Origin: RUG572 sp051884915
Lineage (GTDB): Bacteria; Verrucomicrobiota; Kiritimatiellia; RFP12; UBA1067
DNA: 64,000 nucleotides
Reading direction: 5' to 3'
Assembly: GCA_051884915.1 (NCBI GenBank)
Contig: JBJEWF010000022.1
Coordinates: 16,066-80,065 of the forward strand
Positions 57,608-64,000 of the stretch are shown in pieces (within the stretch, counting starts at the first letter, position 1; every line of letters starts with the position of its first letter). A program made the translations under genes and the position numbers. The notes under the pieces are model-generated. The model searched no databases and was not told where the DNA came from. It saw only the letters and a program-made list of their open reading frames with translations.

Positions 57608-58453
57608 TCAGAAGCTGACGGTGACGTTCATGCCGCCCCAGCAGAGCTGATCCTTGCCATCGCCCATGTAGTCGTTTTTGCGGAGCGTGTGGGAGGGAAT
57701 CCAGGTGTAGTTGATCTGCGCGCCGAGGCTGACGTTCTCGCAGAGCGCATAGCTCGCGGAGATGCCGATGGTCTGGTCGGTCAACTCGGTGCCGCAGTCG
57801 GTCCAGGCGTTGCCGCCGAAGCCGAGCGAGGCGTTGGGCGTGATCGTGAGCGCGTCGGTGATCGCGAAGTCGTGGCCCAGACCGAACGTGTAGTAGAGGC
57901 ACGACACGTCGTTGCCGGCGGAATCGGAGTAGTTGTAGTACGCGCTCGCGCTCGGCGTCACGATCGGGTTGTCGTACGAGATCGTCGCGTAGATGTCCTG
58001 GTCGGTCGATCCGTTGTTGTTCGGAAAGGTGTACCAGATGTGTCCGACCTCGAATCCGACGCCCGCGAGTTCAACCGAATAGGAGAGCGTGTAGTCGATT
58101 TCCTGGCAGCCCGCCGCCCGGCGGCTGTTCGTGCACGTGCCGCGCTTGTGGGTCAGGTCGTAGCTCGACCAGATGTTGGCGGCGAGCGCGCCGTAGTCGC
58201 CGGCGTCGTAGCCGAAGGTGACGGACGGCTGCCAGACGGGATTGCCGTTGCAGATCGTGCCGCGCCACATGTAGTCGCTGAGGACGTCCAGCGAGAATTC
58301 GACGGAGATGGGCAGTTCATCTTCGGCGGCGAGTTCCTTTGCGGCTTCTGTCGTCGGCTGCGTCGCGGTTGCGGCATCTGCGTAGGCCATGGGAATGGCG
58401 GTTGTCGTGAGGGCGAGGGCCGCGAGGCCTCCGAATGTTCTGATTGCGTTCAT
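57608..58453 (-). CDS. Outer-membrane beta-barrel protein under sigma-54 control
   Basis: The 281-residue minus-strand protein has a signal peptide (MNAIRTFGGLAALALTTTAI, cut near AYA). Alternating polar/aromatic beta-strand sequence follows: VEFSLDVLSDYMWRG, YGALAANIWSSYDL, ISYDNPIVTPSASAYYNYS and SASYALCENVSLGAQINYTW, ending WGGMNVTVSF with the terminal Phe of outer-membrane barrels. SDYMWRG recalls the TIGR02001-type barrel family. Four or more cysteines are unusual for a barrel. Transport or adhesion role is unknown. AAAGGAA precedes the ATG at 58453; upstream in-frame codons lie before the promoter. Confidence 0.75.
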   Translation of the reverse strand: MNAIRTFGGLAALALTTTAIPMAYADAATATQPTTEAAKELAAEDELPISVEFSLDVLSDYMWRGTICNGNPVWQPSVTFGYDAGDYGALAANIWSSYDLTHKRGTCTNSRRAAGCQEIDYTLSYSVELAGVGFEVGHIWYTFPNNNGSTDQDIYATISYDNPIVTPSASAYYNYSDSAGNDVSCLYYTFGLGHDFAITDALTITPNASLGFGGNAWTDCGTELTDQTIGISASYALCENVSLGAQINYTWIPSHTLRKNDYMGDGKDQLCWGGMNVTVSF

Positions 58454-58510
58454 CTGTTGTTTCCTTTTGTTGTTGTCGTATCCGTTCGACCGCGGACACG
58501 CCAAACGGAA

Positions 58511-58528
58511 AAGCAAGAATCGTGCCAA
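58511..58528 (-). promoter_or_regulatory. Sigma-54 (RpoN) -24/-12 promoter
   Basis: Minus strand TTGGCACGATTCTTGCTT matches the consensus TGGCACG-N4-TTGC(A/T) at every key base, with correct GG-GC spacing. Transcription should start near 58500, leaving a leader of about 48 bases ahead of the barrel gene. Confidence 0.85.
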
Positions 58529-58560
58529 CCGGCTCCGGCGGACGAAACCGGGGGCGTCCG

Positions 58561-58575
58561 TTACAGAGAATGTAA
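58561..58575. promoter_or_regulatory. Dyad TTACA-N5-TGTAA, likely activator or operator site
   Basis: A perfect inverted repeat, TTACAGAGAATGTAA, centred about 45 bases upstream of the sigma-54 -24 box. It is A/T-rich in a GC-rich gap. It may bind the enhancer-binding protein for the barrel gene or regulate the divergent S1 gene. Confidence 0.5.
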
Positions 58576-58649
58576 AACGGCGCGCGGGACTTGACACGCG
58601 TGGTACGCCGGCCGATCCGCCGGGAACCGCCGCGGGGTGCACAATCCGG

Positions 58650-58678
58650 GTTTTCCGTTTCCGATTTTTTGATATACT
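58650..58678 (+). promoter_or_regulatory. Promoter of the S1-domain gene
   Basis: TATACT (58673-58678) preceded by TGA is a clear extended -10. The -35 region (GTTTTC/TTTTCC near 58650) is weak and T-rich. Confidence 0.6.
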
Positions 58679-58719
58679 ATCGCCCAAGTTTTTCCCCGTT
58701 TCAGAAGGATGGACAGAAA

Positions 58720-59697
58720 ATGGACAGCAAAGCATCGATGGCGGATTTCGCCGCCATGTTGGATGGGCAGCTCAAGACCTACCGCACGGGCTTCAATCCC
58801 GGCGACAGGGTCGCGGCGCGGGTCGTGCGCGTGGGCGAGGCCTTCGTGACGCTCGACGTGAATGCGAAAGGCGTGGGCATTCTTCCGATCGAGGACGTGA
58901 CGGACGACGACGGCGAACCGACCGTGACGCGTGGCGACACGATCGAGGTCGAGTTCGTCGCGATGCAGAAGGACGCGTTCCTGTTCGCCGTGGCGGACAA
59001 GGCGGATTCGGCGGCGATTGCCGAACTCGACCGGACGGTCCAGCACGCGTTCGACAACGCGCTGGCGATTGAGGGCAAGGTCGAGAAGGAGATCAAGGGC
59101 GGCTACGAGGTGACCGTGAACGGCCAGCGCGCGTTCTGCCCGTTCTCGCAGATCGACCGCGTCCGCAAACCCCTGGAGAAGGGGGCCGAGAATCCCTATC
59201 TCGGCAAAACCTTCGCGTTTCTGATCACCGAGTACGCGAAGGACGCGCGCGGCCAGAACCTGATCGTGAGCCGTCGCGCCGTGCAGGAGCGGGAGCTTCA
59301 GGCCGCGAAGGACTATCTGCGCGATTCGCTCGCCGAAGGGCAGACGCTCAACGGCACGGTCGTCAAGGTGCTCGATTTCGGCGCGTTCGTCGATCTGGGC
59401 GGCATGGAAGGTCTCGTGCCCGTGCGCGAGATCTCCTGGGACAAGGTCAAGGACCCCAGGGATTTCGTGCGGGAAGGCGACCTCGTCACGGTGAAGATCC
59501 TGTCGCTCGATTGGGCGCGCGCGCGCATCTCCCTTTCCATCCGCCAGTGCCAGACGAAGCCGCTGCGTCCGCGCACGCCGGAAGAAATCGCGGCGGAGGC
59601 CGAGGCCCAGGACGTCCGGGACTGGATGGAGGCGAATGCCGGCAAAAGCGATTCGTTCGCGAATCTCGGCAGCGCCTTCGACGGCCTGAAGCTTTAA
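58720..59697 (+). CDS. S1-domain RNA-binding protein (ribosomal protein S1-like)
   Basis: The 325-residue protein has three S1-type OB folds at about 25-95, 105-180 and 195-270. The last is the best (GQTLNGTVVKVLDFGAFVDLGG onward, with ISWDKVKDPRDFVREGDLVTVKIL). It is shorter than E. coli S1 (six domains) and like the short S1 proteins of other phyla, which bind mRNA on the 30S subunit. Whether it is the true RpsA or an accessory RNA binder is undecided. AGAAGGA lies upstream; the ATG at 58720 sits behind its own promoter. Confidence 0.85.
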   Translation: MDSKASMADFAAMLDGQLKTYRTGFNPGDRVAARVVRVGEAFVTLDVNAKGVGILPIEDVTDDDGEPTVTRGDTIEVEFVAMQKDAFLFAVADKADSAAIAELDRTVQHAFDNALAIEGKVEKEIKGGYEVTVNGQRAFCPFSQIDRVRKPLEKGAENPYLGKTFAFLITEYAKDARGQNLIVSRRAVQERELQAAKDYLRDSLAEGQTLNGTVVKVLDFGAFVDLGGMEGLVPVREISWDKVKDPRDFVREGDLVTVKILSLDWARARISLSIRQCQTKPLRPRTPEEIAAEAEAQDVRDWMEANAGKSDSFANLGSAFDGLKL

Positions 59698-59706
59698 GTC
59701 CGGATC

Positions 59707-60333
59707 GTGGCTGCCTGCGCAAAACTGGCGTTCGTCGACGGCGTGCTCGCCTCCAGTTCGCCGCATCTCCCGTTGCGCACCTGGGCGCGTCCGGCCGAAC
59801 TGGCCCAGGCGCGGCTGGCCTGCGAGCCGCCGCCGGCGGCGCTGGACTTGCCGGACGGCGCCGCGCTGCTGGAAGCGGCCTTTGCCGTCCTTCCGTTTGC
59901 CGCGCCGCCGTGTCCGGCCCTCCGCTTCGGGCCGGCCGTGACGCCGGCCGCCCGTGCCGCGTTCGCGCTGTTCGCGGGATCCCACGCCGGCGCGGACGAT
60001 TTCGCCGTCCTGCGCGGCGCGCCCGGCGATTTCCTCGTCTGCGCCGAACGGACGCGATCCGTCTGGCGCGTGGCGGGCTTTGCCGTTGCGGCCACGACCT
60101 TGACGGTGCGCGTCGAAGACCTGTGGACGCGGACGCCGCCGGCGTTGCGGTCTCTCGCCTACCGGATGGGCGTGCGGCGCGATCCCCACGAAAAGGACGC
60201 GGCGGCCGCCGCCGGCGTCGTCGTGCAGCGCCTGGACGGACTGGCGCCGGATGCGCGGGTCTGCCTGGACGTGGCGGCGAACGGCGGCTTTCTCCTGACG
60301 CTGGAGCCGGAAGACGGAAACCGCCATGACTGA
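59707..60333 (+). CDS. Uncharacterised 208-residue protein
   Basis: The frame starts at a GTG 10 bases after the S1 gene and overlaps tatD by 8 bases. The translation is Ala/Pro/Leu-rich with a compact alpha/beta look (KLAFVDGVLASSS; FAVLRGAPGDFLVCAERTRSVWRVAGF; RVCLDVAANGGFLLTLEPEDG). I recognise no family motif, signal peptide or membrane helix. No ribosome binding site is obvious, so the exact start is doubtful. The tight fit between two real genes argues that it is coding. Confidence 0.6.
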   Translation: MAACAKLAFVDGVLASSSPHLPLRTWARPAELAQARLACEPPPAALDLPDGAALLEAAFAVLPFAAPPCPALRFGPAVTPAARAAFALFAGSHAGADDFAVLRGAPGDFLVCAERTRSVWRVAGFAVAATTLTVRVEDLWTRTPPALRSLAYRMGVRRDPHEKDAAAAAGVVVQRLDGLAPDARVCLDVAANGGFLLTLEPEDGNRHD

Positions 60334-60970
60334 CGCCCATTTTCACCGTTCAACCTACGCGACGTTCCTGTCGCTGCCGGCGCGGGAGGTCCGTTTCGTC
60401 GGCCTCCATCCCTGGCAGATCGCCGCGGGCGAGGTGCGGGACGTCGAATCCGAGATCCGCGCGGACGCGTCGGTCGGCGTGGGGGAAATCGGCCTCGACC
60501 GTCTGCGCGACAGGACGATTTCGGCAGCCCAGCGCGCGGCGTTCGGCCGTCTGCTGGCGGTCGCGGCGGCGTGTTCGCGCCCCGTCGTCCTGCATGGCGC
60601 GAAATGCTGGGGCGAAGTCGTCGCGGTCTGCCGGCCGTACCGGGGGCGGATTCCCGCATTTCTCTTCCACGGCTTTTCGCGCAGCACGGGGCTGCTGCCG
60701 GAGATCTACGGGCTGAACGGCTTTGTGGGCGTCGGCGCGGCCGTGCTCAACGACCATGCGGTCAACTACCGGGACATGGTGCGGATCCTGCCGGTTGAAC
60801 GCCTGCTGATCGAGACCGACGGCGCCGACGACGCCCCGGACGGCGTTCCGCGCGCGTCCGTCCTGGGCCGGATCTACGCCAAGGTCGCCGCGCTGCGGGG
60901 CCTTGAGGTGGCGGAGCTGAAGGCGCGGATGGCGGCGAATGCCGGGCGTTTCGTGGAGGCGTTGGCATGA
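60326..60970 (+). CDS. TatD-family metal-dependent hydrolase
   Basis: A 214-residue TIM-barrel hydrolase with the metal motifs DAHFH, VGEIGLDR, VVLHGAKCW, FLFHGFSRS and LIETDGAD. TatD relatives act as 3'-5' DNA/RNA exonucleases or D-aminoacyl-tRNA hydrolases. It is about 40 residues shorter than typical TatD (the second and third barrel strands are compressed), but all metal ligands appear to be present. It overlaps both neighbours. Confidence 0.83.
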   Translation: MTDAHFHRSTYATFLSLPAREVRFVGLHPWQIAAGEVRDVESEIRADASVGVGEIGLDRLRDRTISAAQRAAFGRLLAVAAACSRPVVLHGAKCWGEVVAVCRPYRGRIPAFLFHGFSRSTGLLPEIYGLNGFVGVGAAVLNDHAVNYRDMVRILPVERLLIETDGADDAPDGVPRASVLGRIYAKVAALRGLEVAELKARMAANAGRFVEALA

Positions 60971-63900
60971 GTCCCCGGGATTTCACCAGCGAGACCCTGA
61001 TTCGCTGGGGCGGGGCGGACGTTTTCAACCAGGCGCTCGTTGCCGCGAAGAAGGGAAGCGTGTTCAAGGCCGACTGGGACGACGCCGCGCACGCGGCCAC
61101 GGGCGAATTCTGCCTGCCGACCGGCATCGTCATGAAAACGGGCTTCACGCTGGAGGCGGATGGCTATGTCAAGTCGCATTGCCCGTGCCGGCTGAACCAG
61201 CAGGGCGGACTCATCTGCCATCACGTCGTCGCCATCGCCCTCTACCTGATGTGCCGGATGACGGATCCGGAGGCCGAGGAGAAATACCAGGCCGAACAGC
61301 GCGCGGCGCGGCGCGCGGCGAACGTCGACCCCGGCGCCTACATCCGGCGTTCGCCACGCGGCGTGCCGATGCGGATGAATTTCAGCTGGGGGGAGAATTT
61401 CTTCGCGGAGTTCTACGGCGGCGGGGTCAGGGCGCACCTCGTCTTCGTCGACGCCCAGGGGGTGCGCTACCGCCCGGAGGATCCGCGGCTCCGCGCCGGC
61501 GCGGGCATCCGGATTTCGGACAAGGCCGAGAATCTGCTGAGCGTCCTGGAAGACGTTTGCGAAGGGCCGGCCACGTCGGAGATCCTGCTGGCGCCGCCGG
61601 ATTTCCTGAACGTGCTGGCGATGCGCAACACGGAGGCCCCCGTCAAGACGGTCCTCGCCTCGGCCTATCTGGAGGAGCGCGGCGAGTTCATTCTGTTCCC
61701 CCATGCCGAACTGCCGTTCGAGCACGCGGCGAACATGGACCGCTTCGTCGTCCATCGCTCGCAGGGATTCGTCTGGAGCGCTCCGCTGGACCCGGCCCGG
61801 GGGAAGCCGCGCTTCTTCCCGCTGGCGAACGTGCTGCCGGAGCCGTTCCAGAGCGTCTATCGCGGCGACGAATACATCCCGCGGGAGGCGATGGGGGCGT
61901 TCATCCACTCGAACCTCCCGACGCTGCGCCGGCACATCGAGGTGCAGATGTCGCCTTCGGACGACCTGTTCACGTTCGAGCCGGACACGCCGCATTTCGT
62001 CTTGAAGCTGTCGGGTTCCCGCGCCTCGCTGGGCGCCGAGCTGCTGGCCCGCTACGGCAAACAGGAACTGCGCTGCGGCGAGCCGGCGGACCGGGACGTC
62101 GTCTGCCGCCCCGATCCCAAATACTTCCTCCACTATTTCACGCGCAACCTTCCGGCCGAACTGGCCGCGCTGGACGAGCTGAAACGGCTGGGATTTGCGC
62201 CCCAGGACGGAACGGGGCTGTTCGTCGACGAACCGCGGGACGTGCTGAACGTCCTGGGGCGGGGGGTCCCCCATCTGCGCCATCGGGGCTGGACGGTCCG
62301 CTATTCCGAACGGCTCTGGCCGATCGTGAAGGCGATGCCCGTGATTTCGCTGACGGTGGACGTGAAGGATGCGCCGCGCGGGGCCTTTGACGTCGGCTAC
62401 GTGTTCGCCATCGGCGAAGACGCGAAGGCGGTGACGCAGGCGGACGTCCAGAACGCGCTCAATCGCGGCGATTCGTACGTGATGAAAGACGGGCGGACGT
62501 ATCTGTTCGACGCCGATGCCGTCGTCTCCATGCGGAAGGTCTTCGAGGACTGTTCGTCGCAGGGCGGCGCCGCCGCCGGGCATTTCCGCGTGGACGGCGT
62601 CTACGCGCCCTACGTCCGCGGGGCGCTGAACGCGCTCGGCGATTCGGTGGAGATCGAGGATCGGGCCGCGCCGTCCTGGCGCGAGACGGCCGCCCGGCGT
62701 TCGCGCGACGAGAACGCCCGGTACGAACCCGTCGATCTGGGGCCGCTGGAAGGGACGCTGCGCCCCTACCAGAAGCAGGGCGTCTACTGGATGCGCTTCC
62801 TGGAGAAGAGCGGCCTTTCGGGCCTGCTGGCGGACGAAATGGGCCTCGGCAAGACCTTGCAGACCCTGACCTGGATTTCCCTGCGGCGGACGGCCCCCGA
62901 GGCGCAGGGCAAGCCGGCGCTGGTGGTCTGCCCGACGTCGCTGGTCCAGAACTGGAATGCCGAGGCCGAGACGTTCACCCCCTGGCTGAAACGGCTCGTC
63001 GTGTCGGGGCCTGCGCGGGCGGCGCTTTTCGGCAAGATCCCCGAAATGGATCTGGTGATCACGTCCTACGCGCTGCTGCAGCGCGATCTCGAAGAGGCCT
63101 ATCTGGAGACGGTGTTCGGCATCGTCGTCCTGGACGAGGCCCAGCACATCAAGAACCGCTCGACGCGCAATGCGCAGGCCGCCAAGCGGCTTCAGAGCGT
63201 CCAGCGGCTCGTTCTGACGGGTACGCCGGTCGAGAATTCCGTGTCGGACGTGTGGAGCATCTTCGATTTCCTGATGCCGGACTACCTCGGATCCTACGAC
63301 ACGTTCAGGGCGCTTACGCAGGAACCGGTCGAACAGGGCGGACCCGAGGGCCAGGCCGCGCAGGAACGGCTGCGCCACAAGCTGAATCCGTTCATCCTCC
63401 GCCGCCTGAAGAAGACGGTGGCGAACGACCTGCCGGACAAGATCGTCAAGGTGTCCTACTGCCCGATGACGCCCGAGCAGCAGGCCTGGTACAACCGTCT
63501 GCTGCAGGACGCGCGCGCCCGCATCGGCGACATGGTGAAGGAAAAGGGCTTTGCCAGGTCGCGCATGGAGATCCTGGCGGTGCTGATGCGCCTGCGGCAG
63601 GTGGCCTGCCATCTGGAACTGCTCAAGGAGTTCCGGGAAAAGGACAACGGGCGCACGGAGGGCAAGGGGCTGTCCGGCAAGCTGGAGGTCTTCTTCGAGT
63701 TTCTCGACGAGGCCATCGACGGCGGACACCGCATTCTGGTGTTCAGCCAGTTCGTGACGATGCTGTCGATTCTCCGCAGGGAGCTGTCGGCGCGGGGCAT
63801 CCCCTACTGCTATCTGGACGGCTCGACGAAGGACCGTCTGGGCGAATGCCGGAAGTTCAACACGAACGCCGGCATTCCCGTCTTTCTCATTTCGCTCCAC

Positions 63901-64000
63901 GCGGGCGGCACGGGGCTGAATCTGACGGGCGCCGACATGGTCGTCCATTTCGATCCGTGGTGGAATCCCGCCGTGGAGGCGCAGGCGACCGACCGCGCGC
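60967..64000 (+). CDS. SWIM-domain SNF2-family helicase (partial, runs off the window)
   Basis: The open frame starts at the ATG overlapping the tatD stop and continues past the window end (1011 codons visible, no stop). Near residues 70-90 is a SWIM zinc finger (HCPCRLNQQGGLICHH, pattern C-x-C...C-x-H). A long middle region follows, then an SNF2 ATPase: LLADEMGLGKTLQT, VVLDEAQHIKN, LVLTGTPVENSVSDVWSIFDF, with helicase C motifs LVFSQFVTM, SLHAGGTGLNLTGAD and FDPWWNPAVEAQATDR. Bacterial members are DNA translocases of unclear role (HepA/RapA-like or chromatin-type). Only some tens of residues should be missing. Confidence 0.92.
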   Translation, partial: MSPRDFTSETLIRWGGADVFNQALVAAKKGSVFKADWDDAAHAATGEFCLPTGIVMKTGFTLEADGYVKSHCPCRLNQQGGLICHHVVAIALYLMCRMTDPEAEEKYQAEQRAARRAANVDPGAYIRRSPRGVPMRMNFSWGENFFAEFYGGGVRAHLVFVDAQGVRYRPEDPRLRAGAGIRISDKAENLLSVLEDVCEGPATSEILLAPPDFLNVLAMRNTEAPVKTVLASAYLEERGEFILFPHAELPFEHAANMDRFVVHRSQGFVWSAPLDPARGKPRFFPLANVLPEPFQSVYRGDEYIPREAMGAFIHSNLPTLRRHIEVQMSPSDDLFTFEPDTPHFVLKLSGSRASLGAELLARYGKQELRCGEPADRDVVCRPDPKYFLHYFTRNLPAELAALDELKRLGFAPQDGTGLFVDEPRDVLNVLGRGVPHLRHRGWTVRYSERLWPIVKAMPVISLTVDVKDAPRGAFDVGYVFAIGEDAKAVTQADVQNALNRGDSYVMKDGRTYLFDADAVVSMRKVFEDCSSQGGAAAGHFRVDGVYAPYVRGALNALGDSVEIEDRAAPSWRETAARRSRDENARYEPVDLGPLEGTLRPYQKQGVYWMRFLEKSGLSGLLADEMGLGKTLQTLTWISLRRTAPEAQGKPALVVCPTSLVQNWNAEAETFTPWLKRLVVSGPARAALFGKIPEMDLVITSYALLQRDLEEAYLETVFGIVVLDEAQHIKNRSTRNAQAAKRLQSVQRLVLTGTPVENSVSDVWSIFDFLMPDYLGSYDTFRALTQEPVEQGGPEGQAAQERLRHKLNPFILRRLKKTVANDLPDKIVKVSYCPMTPEQQAWYNRLLQDARARIGDMVKEKGFARSRMEILAVLMRLRQVACHLELLKEFREKDNGRTEGKGLSGKLEVFFEFLDEAIDGGHRILVFSQFVTMLSILRRELSARGIPYCYLDGSTKDRLGECRKFNTNAGIPVFLISLHAGGTGLNLTGADMVVHFDPWWNPAVEAQATDRA

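Overview
This 64 kb window is a GC-rich bacterial chromosome segment made almost entirely of core genes. There is no phage, plasmid, insertion sequence or CRISPR array. Genes are packed in + strand operons, many joined by ATGA or GTGA overlaps. The minus strand carries only a tRNA-Glu, one outer-membrane protein and one doubtful small gene. The mix points to a Gram-negative carbohydrate degrader, probably of the PVC superphylum and most like Kiritimatiellota/Verrucomicrobiota. It includes an autotransporter-repeat secreted protein, secreted glycosidases, a secretin operon fused to Mla lipid transport, AhbC of the siroheme route to heme, RecBCD, and A/T-rich CGCAAAG-type repeats. The taxonomy is an inference.

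Layout. 0-6.4 kb: mnmA, a Na/phosphate cotransporter, class II aldolase with a strong terminator, a secreted GH5 glycosidase, ispF and DUF192. 6.4-13.8 kb: hisD, an Nfu-type Fe-S protein, an orphan iorB, nagA with an MFS transporter, a beta-CASP nuclease with a signal peptide, and ahbC. 13.8-14.8 kb: the only long gene-poor stretch, with CTTTGCG-type repeats and a possible antisense small gene. 14.8-19.5 kb: a large beta-helix-type secreted protein, then thiF-thiD-yfcE. 19.7-27.8 kb: recC-recB-recD and a convergent tRNA-Glu. 28-36.4 kb: dprA, topA-xer-dsbD-nadE, asd. 36.5-45 kb: a Pro/Val/Gln-rich exported protein, smc-apt-guaA-rlmD-like, and a secreted serine hydrolase. 45.3-57.5 kb: a secreted beta-propeller glycosidase, an operon of gspL-like, gspM-like, gspD, mlaE, mlaF and mlaD, and a 1184-residue GH2 beta-galactosidase. 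57.6-64 kb: a beta-barrel protein with a sigma-54-type promoter, an S1-domain protein, an unknown gene, a TatD-family hydrolase and a SWIM-SNF2 helicase cut by the window end.

The transcription signals are unusually readable. At least a dozen units begin with the same architecture: a -35 close to TTGCNN, a 17-18 bp spacer and an extended -10 (TGnTAYAMT). In four cases the start codon lies only 7-11 bases after the -10, implying leaderless or nearly leaderless mRNAs. One divergent gene instead has a textbook sigma-54 -24/-12 site plus an upstream dyad.

No wholly new defence or mobile system is evident. The most interesting items are departures from family norms: NadE with a collapsed glutaminase domain, MnmA without its second catalytic cysteine, TopA with a repeat tail instead of zinc ribbons, a beta-CASP nuclease preceded by an export signal, and the secretin-Mla operon. 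All assignments come from reading motifs and translations; no database search was run.
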